A stretch of DNA of 63,253 nt, from contig CACIYJ010000004.1 in assembly GCA_902590845.1 (NCBI GenBank), positions 1 through 63,253 of the forward strand. The letters run 5' to 3'. Under the pieces are notes generated by a model. That model ran no database searches. It was given only the letters and a program-made list of their open reading frames with translations, and was not told where the DNA came from. The stretch comes from an uncultured Pelagibacteraceae bacterium (lineage in GTDB: Bacteria > Pseudomonadota > Alphaproteobacteria > Pelagibacterales > Pelagibacteraceae). Positions 19,049 through 29,377 of this stretch are shown piece after piece (position 1 is the stretch's first letter; every line of letters begins with the position of its first letter). A program made the translations under genes and the position numbers.

Positions 19049-21121
19049 ATGGCTAAATATTCATTAGATAAATATAGAAACATCGGTATCATGGCCCACA
19101 TTGATGCAGGAAAGACAACCACTACTGAAAGAGTTTTATATTACACTGGAAAAAGCCATAAGATTGGAGAAGTTCATGATGGAGCCGCAACAATGGATTG
19201 GATGGAGCAAGAACAAGAAAGGGGCATAACAATCACTTCTGCAGCTACAACATGTTTTTGGAGAGATCATAGAATTAATATTATAGATACCCCTGGCCAC
19301 GTAGATTTTACAATTGAGGTTGAAAGATCATTAAAAGTTTTAGATGGCGCTATATGTGTATTTGATGGGGTGGCAGGCGTGGAACCACAATCAGAAACAG
19401 TTTGGAGACAGGCTGATAAATATAAGGTTCCAAGGATATGTTTTGTTAACAAACTTGATCGTACAGGAGCAGATTTTTATAGATGCGTGGACATGATCAA
19501 AGATAGATTAGGCTGCAAACCTTTAGTTTTACAATTACCCGTTGGCGCAGAATCTGATTTAAAAGGTGTTGTGGACTTAGTAAGAATGAAAGCTATTATT
19601 TGGCAAAATGAAGATCTAGGTGCAAAATTTGATATTGTAGATATACCAGCAGATTTAAAAGAAAAAGCAGATCAATATAGAAAAGAATTAGTAGAGACTG
19701 CAGTTGAAGAAGATGAAAAACTAATGGAAGCTTACCTAGAAGGTAAAGAACCATCTGAATCTGATTTAATCAAATGTATAAGAAAAGGAACTTTAGGTTT
19801 TAGTTTTGTACCAATTACTACAGGGTCAGCTTTTAAAAATAAAGGTGTTCAACCATTATTAGATTCAGTAATTGATTATCTTCCTAGCCCAAAAGATCTT
19901 AATTCAATTGAAGGAACTAAACTAGGGTCCGAGGAGAAAGTTCAAATGAAATTTGCAGATAACGAACCTTTTTCTGCATTAGCATTTAAAGTGGCTAACG
20001 ATCCGTTTGTGGGATCTTTAACTTTTATTAGAATTTATTCTGGAACTATTAAAGCAGGAACATCAATTTATAACTCTTCAAAAGAAAAAACTGAAAGAGT
20101 CGGGAGAATGCTTCTTATGCACGCAAACAGCAGAGAAGACATTAAAGAAGCAACAGCTGGGGATATTGTTGCTTTAGCAGGACTAAAATATACAATTACG
20201 GGACACACTCTTTGTGAAGAAAACAAACCGATTTTATTAGAACCTATGGAATTTCCAGATCCCGTTATTGAGATAGCTGTAGAGCCTAAAACAAAAGCTG
20301 ATCAAGAAAAAATGGGAGAAGCTTTAGGCAGGTTAGCAAAAGAAGATCCATCTTTTAGAGTAAGCTCCGATGAAGAATCAGGTCAAACAATAATTAAAGG
20401 AATGGGAGAATTACACCTAGATATCATTATTGATAGAATGAAAAGAGAGTTTAAAGTCGAAGCAAATGTTGGCGCTCCTCAAGTAGCATACAGAGAAACA
20501 ATTTTAGGCACTTCAGAAGTTACTTATATTCATAAAAAGCAAAGTGGTGGTTCAGGGCAGTTTGCTAAAGTAACGTTGAGCGTGGAGCCATTAGAACCAG
20601 GTAAAGGAAGAGAAGTAGAAAATAAAATTAAAGGCGGTTCCATACCAAAAGAATTTATACCAGGCGTTGAGAAAGGTGTTTTAAGTGTAGCTGAAAGCGG
20701 AATTTTAGCTGGGTTTCCAGTAATTGATTATAAAGTTACAATTTTAGATGGCCTACATCACGATGTTGACTCAAGTGTATTGGCTTTTGAAATAGCTTCA
20801 AGAATGTGTTTTAGAGAAGCTTGTACGAAAGCAAGCCTAAAACTTCTAGAACCAATGATGAAGGTAGAAGTTGTAACACCAGAAGATTTTATGGGCGATG
20901 TGATTGGCGATTTAAATAGTAGAAGAGGACAAGTAGCCTCAACAGAAGCAAGAGGTAATGCTACTGCCATAAATGCCACTGTTCCTTTAGCAAACATGTT
21001 TGGATATATAAATAACTTAAGATCATCTACTCAAGGAAGAGCTCAATACACAATGCAATTCAGTCATTATGACAAGGTTCCTCAAAATGTACAGGATGAA
21101 GTAACTAAAAAATTAGCTTAA
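19049..21121 (+). CDS. fusA: Translation elongation factor G
   Basis: A 690-residue translocation GTPase. AHIDAGKT (16-23), RGITI in switch I, DTPGHVDF in switch II and NKLDR (about 134-138) form the nucleotide site. Domain II, III, IV and V segments follow in order, with the domain IV tip around GGSGQFAKV and the C-terminal [13 protein letters not shown] part of domain V. It lies 6 bases after rpsG and 2 bases before rpsJ. The usual neighbour tuf is missing, so the str and S10 operons join directly. Confidence 0.98.
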   Translation: MAKYSLDKYRNIGIMAHIDAGKTTTTERVLYYTGKSHKIGEVHDGAATMDWMEQEQERGITITSAATTCFWRDHRINIIDTPGHVDFTIEVERSLKVLDGAICVFDGVAGVEPQSETVWRQADKYKVPRICFVNKLDRTGADFYRCVDMIKDRLGCKPLVLQLPVGAESDLKGVVDLVRMKAIIWQNEDLGAKFDIVDIPADLKEKADQYRKELVETAVEEDEKLMEAYLEGKEPSESDLIKCIRKGTLGFSFVPITTGSAFKNKGVQPLLDSVIDYLPSPKDLNSIEGTKLGSEEKVQMKFADNEPFSALAFKVANDPFVGSLTFIRIYSGTIKAGTSIYNSSKEKTERVGRMLLMHANSREDIKEATAGDIVALAGLKYTITGHTLCEENKPILLEPMEFPDPVIEIAVEPKTKADQEKMGEALGRLAKEDPSFRVSSDEESGQTIIKGMGELHLDIIIDRMKREFKVEANVGAPQVAYRETILGTSEVTYIHKKQSGGSGQFAKVTLSVEPLEPGKGREVENKIKGGSIPKEFIPGVEKGVLSVAESGILAGFPVIDYKVTILDGLHHDVDSSVLAFEIASRMCFREACTKASLKLLEPMMKVEVVTPEDFMGDVIGDLNSRRGQVASTEARGNATAINATVPLANMFGYINNLRSSTQGRAQYTMQFSHYDKVPQNVQDEVTKKLA

Positions 21122-21123
21122 TT

Positions 21124-21432
21124 ATGGAAAATCAGAATATAAGAATACATCTAAAAGCATATGATAATAAGATCCTCGATCTTTCAACAGAGGAAATAGT
21201 TAACACTGCTAAAAGAACAGGCGCACAAGTTAAAGGACCTATACCTTTGCCAACAAGAATAGAGAAATATACAGTTTTAAGATCTCCTCATATCGACAAG
21301 AAAAGTAGAGAACAATTTGAATCAAGAACACATAAAAGATTAATAGATATAATTGAACCAACACCTCAGACTGTTGAAGCTTTAATGAAATTAGATTTGG
21401 CTTCAGGGGTGGATATAGAAATTAAAATATAA
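21124..21432 (+). CDS. rpsJ: 30S ribosomal protein S10
   Basis: A 102-residue protein (NusE). [14 protein letters not shown] at the N-terminus and the [14 protein letters not shown] loop are typical. It is part of the 30S head and also binds NusB and the NusG KOW domain in antitermination. It starts 2 bases after fusA with no room for an S10 leader of the E. coli type. Confidence 0.97.
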   Translation: MENQNIRIHLKAYDNKILDLSTEEIVNTAKRTGAQVKGPIPLPTRIEKYTVLRSPHIDKKSREQFESRTHKRLIDIIEPTPQTVEALMKLDLASGVDIEIKI

Positions 21433-21434
21433 AA

Positions 21435-22139
21435 ATGAGTATAGGATTAATAGGAACAAAAATAGGAATGACTCGTGAATTTATGAAGAGCGGGCAGTCT
21501 GTTCCTGTAACTGTTATTAAGGTTGAAAAAGGTAGGGTTTTAGACGTAATCACAAAAGATAAAAGAGGTTACGATGCAGTCAAAGTTGGTTTTTTTAAAT
21601 TAAAAAATTCAAAACTAACTAAACAGATGAAAGGTTATTTTGCTAAGAAAAACACTGAGCCAAAAAAGATATTAAAAGAATTTAGAGTTAAAAATAACGA
21701 TCAATTTAAGGAAGGAAATGAACTTGGATTAGAGATATTTAAAGATAAAAAATTTCTAGACGTAAGATCAAAGACGATTGGTAAAGGTTTTGCAGGCGTT
21801 ATGAAAAGATGGAATTTTGGTGGATTAAGAGCTTCACACGGTGTTTCAGTATCTCATAGATCTCATGGTTCTACAGGACAAAGACAAGATCCTGGTAAAG
21901 TGTTCAAAGGAAAAAAAATGGCTGGCCATATGGGCGATAAATTAAGAACTATGTTGAATTTAGAAATCATTAAATTAGATCCAGAAAAAAATTTATTATA
22001 CTTAAAAGGATCAATTCCAGGTTCAAAAAACACAACGGTCTTTTTAAGAGAGTCTGTTAAAAATATTACAAAAAAAACAATTAATGAAAAATATGAGGCT
22101 AGATTAAAAAAAGCTGAAGCCAAAAAAGGTAAAAAATAA
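21435..22139 (+). CDS. rplC: 50S ribosomal protein L3
   Basis: A 234-residue protein, about 20 residues longer than E. coli L3 because of a Lys-rich C-terminal tail (KKAEAKKGKK at the end). GLIGTKIGMTREF opens the chain, and SHGVSVSHRSHGSTGQRQDPGKVFKGKKMAGHMG-like sequence marks the loop that reaches the peptidyl-transferase centre. It starts 2 bases after rpsJ. Confidence 0.97.
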   Translation: MSIGLIGTKIGMTREFMKSGQSVPVTVIKVEKGRVLDVITKDKRGYDAVKVGFFKLKNSKLTKQMKGYFAKKNTEPKKILKEFRVKNNDQFKEGNELGLEIFKDKKFLDVRSKTIGKGFAGVMKRWNFGGLRASHGVSVSHRSHGSTGQRQDPGKVFKGKKMAGHMGDKLRTMLNLEIIKLDPEKNLLYLKGSIPGSKNTTVFLRESVKNITKKTINEKYEARLKKAEAKKGKK

Positions 22140-22141
22140 AT

Positions 22142-22777
22142 ATGAAATTTCCTTTATTAAATATTGATGGAAAAAAATCTGAATCGATTGAAGTATCAGA
22201 TAAGGTAGTTAAGTTAAAAGTAAATCATAAATTGATTAAATTTGTGATTGATTGGCAATTAAATCACGCAAAACCCAGGACTGCTAAAACCAAACAAAGA
22301 AATCAAATCAAAGGTTCAACAGTGAAAATTGTTGCACAGAAAGGTAGTGGAGGCGCACGTCATGCAAGTAAAAAAGCTCCTTTATTTGTTGGTGGTGGTG
22401 TTGCACATGGACCAAAAGGAGCAGTTTATAAAGTTAAAAAGATTAATAAAAAAGTGAGAAAATTAGCGCTTGCGCAAACATTATCGAAGAAAAATTTAGA
22501 TAAAAATTTATATATATTAGCAGATGTAAAGAAAGAAATTAAAAAGACAAAAGAGTTTAATAAATTTCTAGAAAAGAACAAATTGACTAATGCATTAATT
22601 ATTTCAGACTCAGACTCTTTAAAAAATATTAATAAATCAGCAAGAAATATTAGAAATGTAAAACTAATAAAACAAGAAGGAGCTAATATTTATGATTTAT
22701 TTAAATATAAAAATGTCATAATGACCTCTTCATCAATTAAAAAAATAGAAGATAGGATTCTAAATGAAAAAAATTAA
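22142..22777 (+). CDS. rplD: 50S ribosomal protein L4
   Basis: A 211-residue protein. The extended loop with KPRTAKTKQRNQIKGST and KGSGGARHASKKAPLFVGGG lines the peptide exit tunnel. In E. coli L4 represses the S10 operon by acting on its leader; no such leader exists here. Its 3' end overlaps the rplW start by 14 bases. Confidence 0.96.
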   Translation: MKFPLLNIDGKKSESIEVSDKVVKLKVNHKLIKFVIDWQLNHAKPRTAKTKQRNQIKGSTVKIVAQKGSGGARHASKKAPLFVGGGVAHGPKGAVYKVKKINKKVRKLALAQTLSKKNLDKNLYILADVKKEIKKTKEFNKFLEKNKLTNALIISDSDSLKNINKSARNIRNVKLIKQEGANIYDLFKYKNVIMTSSSIKKIEDRILNEKN

Positions 22778-23057
22778 TCATATAGATTCAATCAGAAACC
22801 CAATTATCACAGAAAAAGCTACTATTTTATCTGAACAAAACAAAACTGTTTTTAAAGTTCATGGCAAAGCTAATAAAAAAACTATTAAAAAAAATATTGA
22901 AAAATTATTTAAAGTTAACGTGGTTAAAGTAAATATTATTAATAGAAAAGCAAAACTTAAGATGAAACAAGGAAAAAAATCATACAAGAGTGGTTATAAA
23001 AAAGCGATTATAACCTTGAAAAAAGGTCAAAGTATTGATCTGACAACTGGAATTTAA
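22764..23057 (+). CDS. rplW: 50S ribosomal protein L23
   Basis: A 97-residue protein at the tunnel exit, the docking site for trigger factor and [21 protein letters not shown] and the [15 protein letters not shown] segment fit the family. The ATG lies inside the end of rplD (14-base overlap), so translation is probably coupled. Confidence 0.95.
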   Translation: MKKINHIDSIRNPIITEKATILSEQNKTVFKVHGKANKKTIKKNIEKLFKVNVVKVNIINRKAKLKMKQGKKSYKSGYKKAIITLKKGQSIDLTTGI

Positions 23058-23059
23058 AT

Positions 23060-23890
23060 ATGGCATTAAAAACTTTTAAACCTTATACAAAATCAACTAG
23101 AGGCACAGTAGTTGTAGATAAAAGCGCTTTGTGGAAAGGTTCTCCTTACAAACCATTAACACGTGGTCAAAATTCTACGGGCGGTAGAAATAATTATGGT
23201 CGTATAACATCTCGACATATGGGTGGTGGTTCTAAACACAAGTTTAGAATTATTGATTTTTTTAGAAAAAAGAAAGATATAACCGCAACAGTCGACAGAA
23301 TTGAATATGATCCAAATAGAACTTCTTATATAGCTTTAATAACTTATGAAGATAAAGAAAAAAAATATATAATTTGTCCTCAAGGATTAAAACAAGGTGA
23401 CAAAATTGAATCTGGCAAAAATGCTGAAATCAAAATAGGAAACTCTCTAGAATTAAAAGATATTCCTCCTGGAACCTCTATACATAATGTTGAATTAATA
23501 CCAGGAAACGGAGGCAAACTTGCTAGATCCGCAGGTTCTTCAATAACATTGTCGGGTTACGACGGTGATTATGCAATATTAAAATTATCATCTGGCGAAA
23601 CAAGGAAAGTTAATAGCGCTTGTACAGCTACTATTGGGGTTGTTTCAAATCCAGATCAAAAAAACATTAAGATAGGTAAAGCAGGAAGAAATAGATGGAG
23701 AGGGAAAAGACCTCAAACAAGAGGCGTCGCCATGAATCCTGTTGATCATCCGCATGGAGGCGGAGAAGGTAAAACATCTGGAGGAAGAAGTCCTGTATCA
23801 CCATGGGGTCAATCTGCAAAAGGATTAAAAACAAGAAGACCAAAAAGAAGCGATAAATTAATCATAACAAGAAGAAAGAAAAGAAAATAA
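23060..23890 (+). CDS. rplB: 50S ribosomal protein L2
   Basis: A 276-residue protein near the peptidyl-transferase centre. [24 protein letters not shown] in the N-terminal half and [19 protein letters not shown] in the C-terminal part, with the conserved His of the HPHGGGEG loop, are diagnostic. It shares its last base with the rpsS ATG. Confidence 0.98.
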   Translation: MALKTFKPYTKSTRGTVVVDKSALWKGSPYKPLTRGQNSTGGRNNYGRITSRHMGGGSKHKFRIIDFFRKKKDITATVDRIEYDPNRTSYIALITYEDKEKKYIICPQGLKQGDKIESGKNAEIKIGNSLELKDIPPGTSIHNVELIPGNGGKLARSAGSSITLSGYDGDYAILKLSSGETRKVNSACTATIGVVSNPDQKNIKIGKAGRNRWRGKRPQTRGVAMNPVDHPHGGGEGKTSGGRSPVSPWGQSAKGLKTRRPKRSDKLIITRRKKRK

Positions 23891-24231
23891 TGACTAGATC
23901 TGTTTGGAAAGGACCTTTTGTACATCCAAGTTTATTAAAAAAAATTGATAAACTTAAAGATACTCCGAATAAAAAACCAATTAAAACTTGGTCAAGAAAT
24001 TCTACAATTATTCCTGATTTTGTAGGCCACAGTTTTATGATTCATAATGGAAAATCTTTTATACCTATAACTATTTCTGAGGAAATGGTTGGTCACAAAC
24101 TTGGTGAATTTGCCCCAACTAGAACTTTTAAAGGACACACACCAGCTGATAAAAAAGCAGCAGCAACAGCAGCAACAGCAGCAACAACCGCTGCACCAGC
24201 TAAACCAGGAGGCGATGGTGCAAAAAAATAA
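23890..24231 (+). CDS. rpsS: 30S ribosomal protein S19 with an Ala/Thr-rich C-terminal tail
   Basis: The first 88 residues are ordinary S19 ([16 protein letters not shown], then [15 protein letters not shown] and [16 protein letters not shown]). S19 normally ends near residue 92; here about 20 extra residues follow ([20 protein letters not shown] and GAKK). The tail is encoded by three tandem GCAGCAACA units (24160-24186). The Gly-Gly codons in the tail create AGGAGG at 24207-24212, the ribosome-binding site of rplV. The tail could be flexible on the 30S head, or be kept mainly because it carries that site; both are inference. Confidence 0.96.
   Translation: MTRSVWKGPFVHPSLLKKIDKLKDTPNKKPIKTWSRNSTIIPDFVGHSFMIHNGKSFIPITISEEMVGHKLGEFAPTRTFKGHTPADKKAAATAATAATTAAPAKPGGDGAKK
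24157..24186 (+). repeat. Tandem GCAGCAACA repeat in rpsS
   Basis: One GCA codon and then three perfect copies of the 9-base unit GCAGCAACA, in frame, encode A-AAT-AAT-AAT of the S19 tail. A short unit of this kind can gain or lose copies by replication slippage without shifting the frame, so its copy number may differ among relatives. Confidence 0.85.
24207..24212 (+). promoter_or_regulatory. Perfect Shine-Dalgarno AGGAGG for rplV inside rpsS
   Basis: AGGAGG spans the Pro-Gly-Gly codons of the S19 tail. Most genes in this window lack a strong site of this kind. Its distance of 5 bases to GTG at 24218 suggests that GTG, not the ATG just before it, may be the working rplV start. Confidence 0.6.
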
Positions 24232-24586
24232 TACAACAGTTAAGGCAATAAATAAAAACGTAAGGTCAAGTCCAAGAAAATTAGCTTTAGTATTAAATTA
24301 TATTAAAGGAAGAAAAGTAGATTTAGCTTTAAGAGATTTGGAATTTACAAGAAAAAGAATAGCAAAAGATGTTAGCAAAACTGTTAAGTCAGCAATATCA
24401 AATGCAGAAAATAATCACCAATATGATATTGACAATTTATTTGTTAAAGAAGCTTATGTTGGAAAGTCGATTGTAATGAAACGATTTAGACCAAGAGCAA
24501 AAGGAAGAGCTAGCCCAATTAAAAAACCATTCAGCAGAATAACAATTATACTTGAAGAAAAAAAAGAAAAAAAGGAATCTAAATAA
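24215..24586 (+). CDS. rplV: 50S ribosomal protein L22
   Basis: A 123-residue protein whose beta-hairpin lines the exit tunnel. [21 protein letters not shown] near the N-terminus and [23 protein letters not shown] near the C-terminus identify it. The start is ATG at 24215 or the next codon, GTG at 24218: AGGAGG at 24207-24212 lies 2 bases from the ATG but 5 from the GTG, so the GTG is better spaced. A much earlier ATG in this frame would put a poly-Gln stretch on the protein and is not credible. It overlaps rpsS by 14 to 17 bases. Confidence 0.95.
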   Translation: MVQKNNTTVKAINKNVRSSPRKLALVLNYIKGRKVDLALRDLEFTRKRIAKDVSKTVKSAISNAENNHQYDIDNLFVKEAYVGKSIVMKRFRPRAKGRASPIKKPFSRITIILEEKKEKKESK

Positions 24587-25272
24587 TGGGACAAAAGATT
24601 AATCCAATAGGTTTAAGACTAGGAATCAATAGAGGGTGGGATTCCACTTGGTTTGCTAAGAAGAAAGATTTTGGAAAATATTTAATAGAAGATTTTAAAA
24701 TAAGAAATTATATTAAAAAAAATATAATTAATTCAGGTGTTTCTGAAATTATAATAGAGAGATCTTCGAAAAAGTGTACAGTTTCAATTCATACTTCTAG
24801 GCCAGGCTTTGTTATTGGAAAAAAAGGCGCTGATATTGAGAAAATTAAAAAAAATATCATGAAAATTACTAGTGGTGATGTCAATGTGAATATTAAAGAA
24901 ATTAAAAAACCAGAGCTAAATTCTAATTTGGTTGCAGAAAATATAGCTCAACAACTAGTTAAAAGAATTGCTTACAGAAGAGCAATGAAAAGAGCTATGC
25001 AATCAGCGATGAGATTGAACGCAAAAGGAATTAAAGTGATGCTGAGTGGTAGATTGGCAGGAAATGAAATAGCTAGAACAGAATGGTTGAGAGAAGGAAG
25101 TATACCGTCTCATACTTTGAGAGCTGATATTGATTATGGTTTTGCTGAAGCTCTAACTACCTATGGGATAATTGGTGTTAAAGTTTGGATTTATAAAGGT
25201 GAGTTAATGGCAAAAGACATAGAAAAAGAAAAAAAAGAAAGGGTTAAAAGTGCTACAGCCAGTAAGAACTAA
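24586..25272 (+). CDS. rpsC: 30S ribosomal protein S3
   Basis: A 228-residue protein at the mRNA entry channel. [21 protein letters not shown] opens it, the KH domain has [14 protein letters not shown], and the C-terminal domain has [16 protein letters not shown] and [13 protein letters not shown]. Its last base overlap is with rplV at the 5' end (1 base), and its 3' end overlaps rplP by 23 bases. Confidence 0.98.
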   Translation: MGQKINPIGLRLGINRGWDSTWFAKKKDFGKYLIEDFKIRNYIKKNIINSGVSEIIIERSSKKCTVSIHTSRPGFVIGKKGADIEKIKKNIMKITSGDVNVNIKEIKKPELNSNLVAENIAQQLVKRIAYRRAMKRAMQSAMRLNAKGIKVMLSGRLAGNEIARTEWLREGSIPSHTLRADIDYGFAEALTTYGIIGVKVWIYKGELMAKDIEKEKKERVKSATASKN

Positions 25273-25654
25273 ATATAGGAAAGCATTTAAAGGAAGAATT
25301 CACGGCAAAGCTTCAAGAGCTATAAAATTGAATTATGGACAATTTGGCCTTAAAGCAATGGAGCCAGAGAGAATTATTGGAAAACAAATCGAAGCAGCTA
25401 GAGTTGCTTTGACTAGATATATGAAAAGAACCGGCAAAGTATGGACTAGGATATTTCCTAATATACCAGTGTCAAAAAAACCGACAGAAGTAAGAATGGG
25501 TAAAGGTAAAGGTTCGCCAGAATATTATGCATGTAGAGTAAAACCTGGAAGAATAATTTTTGAAGTAGACGGCGTTACAGAAGAAGTAGCAAAAATTGCT
25601 CTTTACAAAGCATCTGCAAAATTGCCAATCAAGACTAAATTTGTAAGAAGATAA
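25250..25654 (+). CDS. rplP: 50S ribosomal protein L16
   Basis: A 134-residue protein that supports A-site tRNA. The chain reads [16 protein letters not shown], so the start is the GTG at 25250, which lies inside rpsC with a 23-base overlap. [14 protein letters not shown] and the [19 protein letters not shown] segment are typical. The GTG start and long overlap suggest translational coupling to S3. Confidence 0.96.
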   Translation: MLQPVRTKYRKAFKGRIHGKASRAIKLNYGQFGLKAMEPERIIGKQIEAARVALTRYMKRTGKVWTRIFPNIPVSKKPTEVRMGKGKGSPEYYACRVKPGRIIFEVDGVTEEVAKIALYKASAKLPIKTKFVRR

Positions 25655-25658
25655 TTTT

Positions 25659-25847
25659 ATGGTTAAAAAAAAGGAAGATAAAAAATTAACAAAAGATCAA
25701 GCAGAAAAAAAAATACAAACTTTGAAAAAGGATTTGTTTAACATTAGGTTTAAAAAAATTAATAACCAGATTGAGAATCCTGCTCAATACAATGAAATAA
25801 AAAAAAATATAGCCAGATTATATACAACGATTAAGAATACAAAATGA
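25659..25847 (+). CDS. rpmC: 50S ribosomal protein L29
   Basis: A 62-residue two-helix protein at the tunnel exit beside L23. The [22 protein letters not shown] core matches the family (LRKELFNLRFQ-like). The N-terminus is Lys-rich. It overlaps rpsQ by 4 bases (ATGA). Confidence 0.92.
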   Translation: MVKKKEDKKLTKDQAEKKIQTLKKDLFNIRFKKINNQIENPAQYNEIKKNIARLYTTIKNTK

Positions 25848-26071
25848 CAAAAAAAGTTTTAAAAGGAATAGTAACCAGCGCAAAAAACAACAAGACTATT
25901 GTTGTTGAAGTGACTAGAAAATTTAAGCATCCTTTTTATGAAAAAATAATAAAAAGAACAAAAAAATATCATGCTCATGATGAAAAAAATAAATTTAAAG
26001 AAGGAGAAAAAGTTTCGATAATAGAATGTAAACCAATTTCAAAAAAAAAAACTTGGCAGGTAATTAAATAA
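25844..26071 (+). CDS. rpsQ: 30S ribosomal protein S17
   Basis: A 75-residue OB-fold protein that binds 16S rRNA early. [17 protein letters not shown] and [22 protein letters not shown] are diagnostic. Overlaps rpmC by 4 bases and rplN by 1 base. Confidence 0.96.
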   Translation: MTKKVLKGIVTSAKNNKTIVVEVTRKFKHPFYEKIIKRTKKYHAHDEKNKFKEGEKVSIIECKPISKKKTWQVIK

Positions 26072-26439
26072 TGATTCAGGTACAAACAGAATTGATGGTA
26101 GCAGATAATACAGGCGCTAGAAGAGTTGAGTGTATTAAAGTATTAGGTGGCTCAAAAAGAAGATACGCTTCTGTTGGGGATTTAATAGTAATAAGTGTTA
26201 AAGATGCCATACCAAAAGGAAAAGTTAAAAAAGGAACAGTTCACAAAGCAGTAGTAGTAAGAACAAGAAAAGGAATTTATAGAGATGATGGTTCGAAAAT
26301 TCAATTTGATGTAAATGCGGTTGTATTAACTGACGAAAAAGGTGAGCCGATAGGAACTAGAATTTTTGGACCAGTTACAAGAGAGTTAAGAACAAGAGGT
26401 CATACAAAAATTATTTCTCTTGCTCCGGAGGTGCTTTAA
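26071..26439 (+). CDS. rplN: 50S ribosomal protein L14
   Basis: A 122-residue protein of exact family length. [19 protein letters not shown] opens it; [17 protein letters not shown] is near the end. It sits under the elongation-factor site and takes part in bridges to the small subunit. The end of the gene (CCGGAGG) may supply the ribosome-binding site for rplX. Confidence 0.98.
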   Translation: MIQVQTELMVADNTGARRVECIKVLGGSKRRYASVGDLIVISVKDAIPKGKVKKGTVHKAVVVRTRKGIYRDDGSKIQFDVNAVVLTDEKGEPIGTRIFGPVTRELRTRGHTKIISLAPEVL

Positions 26440-26440
26440 A

Positions 26441-26689
26441 ATGATTTTAAAAAAAGGAATACAGGTAAAGATCATATCAGGAAAAGATAAAGGAAAAACT
26501 GGAGAGATTTTAGCAATAAACAGAAAATTAAATAAAATTAAAATTAAATCAATTAATATGATTAAAAAACATTTGAAACCAACTAAAGAAAACAAAGGTG
26601 GAATAGTTTCTAAAGAGAGCTTTATTCATCAATCAAATGTTAAAAATTTAGATCAAAATAAAAAAGAAAAAAAAGTAGGTAAAAAATGA
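26441..26689 (+). CDS. rplX: 50S ribosomal protein L24
   Basis: An 82-residue protein, shorter than the usual 100-105; the C-terminal end is trimmed. The KOW motif KGIQVKIISGKDKGKTGEIL and the KHLKPTKENKGGIVSKE segment identify it. It starts assembly of the large subunit. I took the ATG at 26441, 2 bases after rplN; a longer in-frame reading begins inside rplN and adds residues foreign to the family. Confidence 0.93.
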   Translation: MILKKGIQVKIISGKDKGKTGEILAINRKLNKIKIKSINMIKKHLKPTKENKGGIVSKESFIHQSNVKNLDQNKKEKKVGKK

Positions 26690-27237
26690 TACCAAGATTA
26701 AAGATAACATATGAAAAAGAGATTATAAGCAAATTAATGAGCAAGCTTAATTTTAAAAATAAGCATGAAGTTCCAAAGATTGATAAAATAATACTAAACA
26801 TGGGACTCGGTGAAGATGCGTCGGATGGAAAAAAACTTAAATCTTGCGTTGATGATATGGCCTTAATAGCTGGTCAAAAACCTATAATTACAAAATTTAA
26901 AAAATCTATATCTAATTTTAAAACAAGAAAAGGTTCTAATGCTGGGGTAAAAGTAACTTTAAGATCTTATAGAATGTATGAATTTATTGATAGATTAGTA
27001 AATGTTGCTCTTCCAAGAATAAAAGATTTTAGAGGATTGACATCTAAAGGAATAGATAGCTCATCCAATTATTCTTTTGGGATAAAAGAACATATTGTAT
27101 TTCCAGAAATCAACTTTGATAAAGTCGATAAGATAAGAGGTTTGGATATAACAATTGTAACGACAAGCAAAACCAAAGAAGGAGCTTTGGAATTGCTTAA
27201 GGAATTTAATTTTCCATTAAATAACAAAAAAAACTGA
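26686..27237 (+). CDS. rplE: 50S ribosomal protein L5
   Basis: A 183-residue 5S rRNA-binding protein. [31 protein letters not shown] and [20 protein letters not shown] are the conserved blocks. Overlaps rplX by 4 bases (ATGA). Confidence 0.97.
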   Translation: MIPRLKITYEKEIISKLMSKLNFKNKHEVPKIDKIILNMGLGEDASDGKKLKSCVDDMALIAGQKPIITKFKKSISNFKTRKGSNAGVKVTLRSYRMYEFIDRLVNVALPRIKDFRGLTSKGIDSSSNYSFGIKEHIVFPEINFDKVDKIRGLDITIVTTSKTKEGALELLKEFNFPLNNKKN

Positions 27238-27244
27238 GGTAAAT

Positions 27245-27550
27245 ATGGCTAAAACAAGCGCAATACAGAAAAATTTAAAAAGAATAAAATTGGTAAAAAA
27301 ATATGCCAATAAAAGAGCTGCATTAAAAAAGATAATTAAAAATAAAAAATTAGAATTATCAGAAAGATTTGCAGCACAATTAAAATTAAATAAATTACCT
27401 AAAAATTCCGCAAAGATAAGAATAAGAAATCGTTGTGAAGTTTCGGGTAGACCTCATGGGGTTTATAGAAAACTAAAAATATCAAGGATAGCACTCAGAG
27501 ACATGGCATCATCTGGTAAAATTCCTGGAATAACTAAATCAAGCTGGTAG
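27245..27550 (+). CDS. rpsN: 30S ribosomal protein S14 (zinc-free type)
   Basis: A 101-residue protein of the long form that lacks the CxxC zinc pair of the short form: the chain has a single Cys in [16 protein letters not shown]. The C-terminus [13 protein letters not shown] is typical. GAGGT at 27236-27240 stands 4 bases before the ATG as a clear ribosome-binding site. Confidence 0.97.
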   Translation: MAKTSAIQKNLKRIKLVKKYANKRAALKKIIKNKKLELSERFAAQLKLNKLPKNSAKIRIRNRCEVSGRPHGVYRKLKISRIALRDMASSGKIPGITKSSW

Positions 27551-27557
27551 GAGAATT

Positions 27558-27956
27558 ATGACATTAACAGATCCAATAGGAGATATGTTTTCAAGAATTA
27601 GAAACGGTCAAATGAGATCGCTTAATTCTATAGACATACCTTCATCTAATTTTAGAAAAAATATTTTAAAAATTTTAAAAGAAGAAGGATATATTAAAGA
27701 TTACTATATTGAAAAATCAGAAAATAATAAAACTAATTTAAAAATAAACCTTAAATATTATGAAGGCGACCCAGTGATAAAAGAAATCAAAAGAATCTCA
27801 AAACCAGGAAGAAGAGTTTATTCAAGAGCAAATAGTATTCCAAGAGTGATGAACGGATTAGGATTGGCAATTCTTTCAACACCAAAAGGTGTAATGAGTG
27901 ATACAGAGGCTAGAAAAAATAATATCGGCGGAGAGATAATTTGTAGGGTATTTTAA
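27558..27956 (+). CDS. rpsH: 30S ribosomal protein S8
   Basis: A 132-residue protein that binds the central domain of 16S rRNA. DPIGDMFSRIRNGQM at the N-terminus and LGLAILSTPKGVMSDTEARKNNIGGEIICRVF at the C-terminus are diagnostic. In E. coli S8 represses the spc operon through a site near rplE; I could not recognise such a site here. Its last base is the first base of the rplF ATG. Confidence 0.97.
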   Translation: MTLTDPIGDMFSRIRNGQMRSLNSIDIPSSNFRKNILKILKEEGYIKDYYIEKSENNKTNLKINLKYYEGDPVIKEIKRISKPGRRVYSRANSIPRVMNGLGLAILSTPKGVMSDTEARKNNIGGEIICRVF

Positions 27957-28501
27957 TGTCTAAAATTGGAAAAAAAAATATAATTATACCAAAAGAATCT
28001 TCTATTAAAATAGAAGGAGCTAATTTAACCATTAAAGGACCTAAAGGTTCTAAGACTTTGACTATAAATGATAAGATTTTTTCATCTAAACTTAGTGAAA
28101 ATGAATTTCAAATATTACCTTTAAACAAAAAAAAAGTAGATAAAAAAACATCTATAATGTGGGGTACTTACAGAAGTCTAATCAACAATGCTATTACAGG
28201 TGTTTCAGCTGGGCATGAAAAAGTATTAGAGTTAAATGGCGTAGGATTTAGAGCAAATATTAAAGGTGAAAATTTGAATTTACAGATTGGTTTTAGTCAT
28301 GATGTTAATTTTAAAATTCCAAAAGATATTAAGATTAGCGTAGAAAAACAAACAACAATAAAAATAAATGGAGTAGACAAAGATTTAGTCGCTAAAATTG
28401 CTGCAGATATTAAAAGCCTTAAACCTGTGGAACCTTATAAAGCCAAAGGAATTAAAGAAAAAGGGCAGTTTGTGCTAAGAAAAGAAGGTAAGAAAAAATA
28501 A
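27956..28501 (+). CDS. rplF: 50S ribosomal protein L6
   Basis: A 181-residue protein made of two similar domains. MSKIGKKNIIIPKESSIKI begins domain 1, and LELNGVGFRANIKG plus KGIKEKGQFVLRKEGKKK lie in domain 2. It sits near the sarcin-ricin loop. One-base overlaps with rpsH and rplR. Confidence 0.96.
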   Translation: MSKIGKKNIIIPKESSIKIEGANLTIKGPKGSKTLTINDKIFSSKLSENEFQILPLNKKKVDKKTSIMWGTYRSLINNAITGVSAGHEKVLELNGVGFRANIKGENLNLQIGFSHDVNFKIPKDIKISVEKQTTIKINGVDKDLVAKIAADIKSLKPVEPYKAKGIKEKGQFVLRKEGKKK

Positions 28502-28854
28502 TGAAAAGAATTAATAATAAAATTAAAAGAAAATTAAGAAACAGAAAAAAACTTAAAGAAGTTAATGCAAATAGATACAGAATTTCTGTTTCTAAATCAT
28601 TAAACAATATTTCTGTTCAGATTATTGACGATAAACAAAAAAAAACTTTAGTTTCTGCTTCATCAATTGAAAAAGAGGTTAAGAAAAATAAGATAAAAAA
28701 AATAGAAAAATCTAACCTAATAGCAGAAATGTTAGCTAAAAGAGCTAAAGAAAAAAATATTAATGAAGTTTACTTTGATAGAGGTGAATATAGATATCAC
28801 GGTAGAATAAAAGCTTTTGCAGAGACATTAAGAAAGAATGGATTGAAATTTTAA
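28501..28854 (+). CDS. rplR: 50S ribosomal protein L18
   Basis: A 117-residue 5S rRNA-binding protein. The basic N-terminus ([13 protein letters not shown]), the [21 protein letters not shown] strand and the C-terminal [27 protein letters not shown] are conserved. Confidence 0.96.
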   Translation: MKRINNKIKRKLRNRKKLKEVNANRYRISVSKSLNNISVQIIDDKQKKTLVSASSIEKEVKKNKIKKIEKSNLIAEMLAKRAKEKNINEVYFDRGEYRYHGRIKAFAETLRKNGLKF

Positions 28855-28855
28855 T

Positions 28856-29377
28856 ATGGCTGATAATAGAAAAATAGAGAGTGATATAAAAGAAAAATTA
28901 GTTGCTATAAATAGAATTACCAAAGTAGTAAAAGGTGGGCGAAGATTTGGATTTGCTGCTTTAGTAGTTGTCGGTAATCAAAAAGGATCTGTTGGAATTG
29001 GTCAAGGTAAATCTAAACAAGTTCCTGATGCTATAAAAAAAGCAACAGAAGTTGCAAAAAGGAATCTTATTCAAATTCCTCTTAAAGAAGGAAGAACCTT
29101 ACATCATGATGTGAAAGGTAAAAACGGTTCTGGAAAAGTATTTATGAGAACGGCTCCAGCTGGAACAGGAATTATTGCTGGTGGCGCCATAAGATCAGTA
29201 TGTGAAGTTTTAGGAATTCAGGATGTAGTGGCAAAATCTCTTGGTTCAGCTAATCCACATAATGTTTTAAAAGCTTGTGTTAATGGATTAAAATCTCAAA
29301 ATTCTCCAAAAATTTTATCTGCTATAAGAGGAAAAAAAATATCCGACATTGTTTTAAAAAGAGAGGCTAAACAATGA
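28856..29377 (+). CDS. rpsE: 30S ribosomal protein S5
   Basis: A 173-residue protein with the [26 protein letters not shown]-terminal domain and the [20 protein letters not shown]-terminal domain, which helps form the mRNA entry channel and accuracy centre. Its stop overlaps the rplO ATG (ATGA), so the rpmD gene (L30) that normally lies here is absent. Confidence 0.97.
   Translation: MADNRKIESDIKEKLVAINRITKVVKGGRRFGFAALVVVGNQKGSVGIGQGKSKQVPDAIKKATEVAKRNLIQIPLKEGRTLHHDVKGKNGSGKVFMRTAPAGTGIIAGGAIRSVCEVLGIQDVVAKSLGSANPHNVLKACVNGLKSQNSPKILSAIRGKKISDIVLKREAKQ

Noticed and set aside
24089-24586. Longer rplV reading that starts with a poly-Gln stretch
   Set aside because: It comes from reading the rpsS repeat in another frame; L22 homologues begin near the later ATG/GTG at 24215-24218, which has its own ribosome-binding site.
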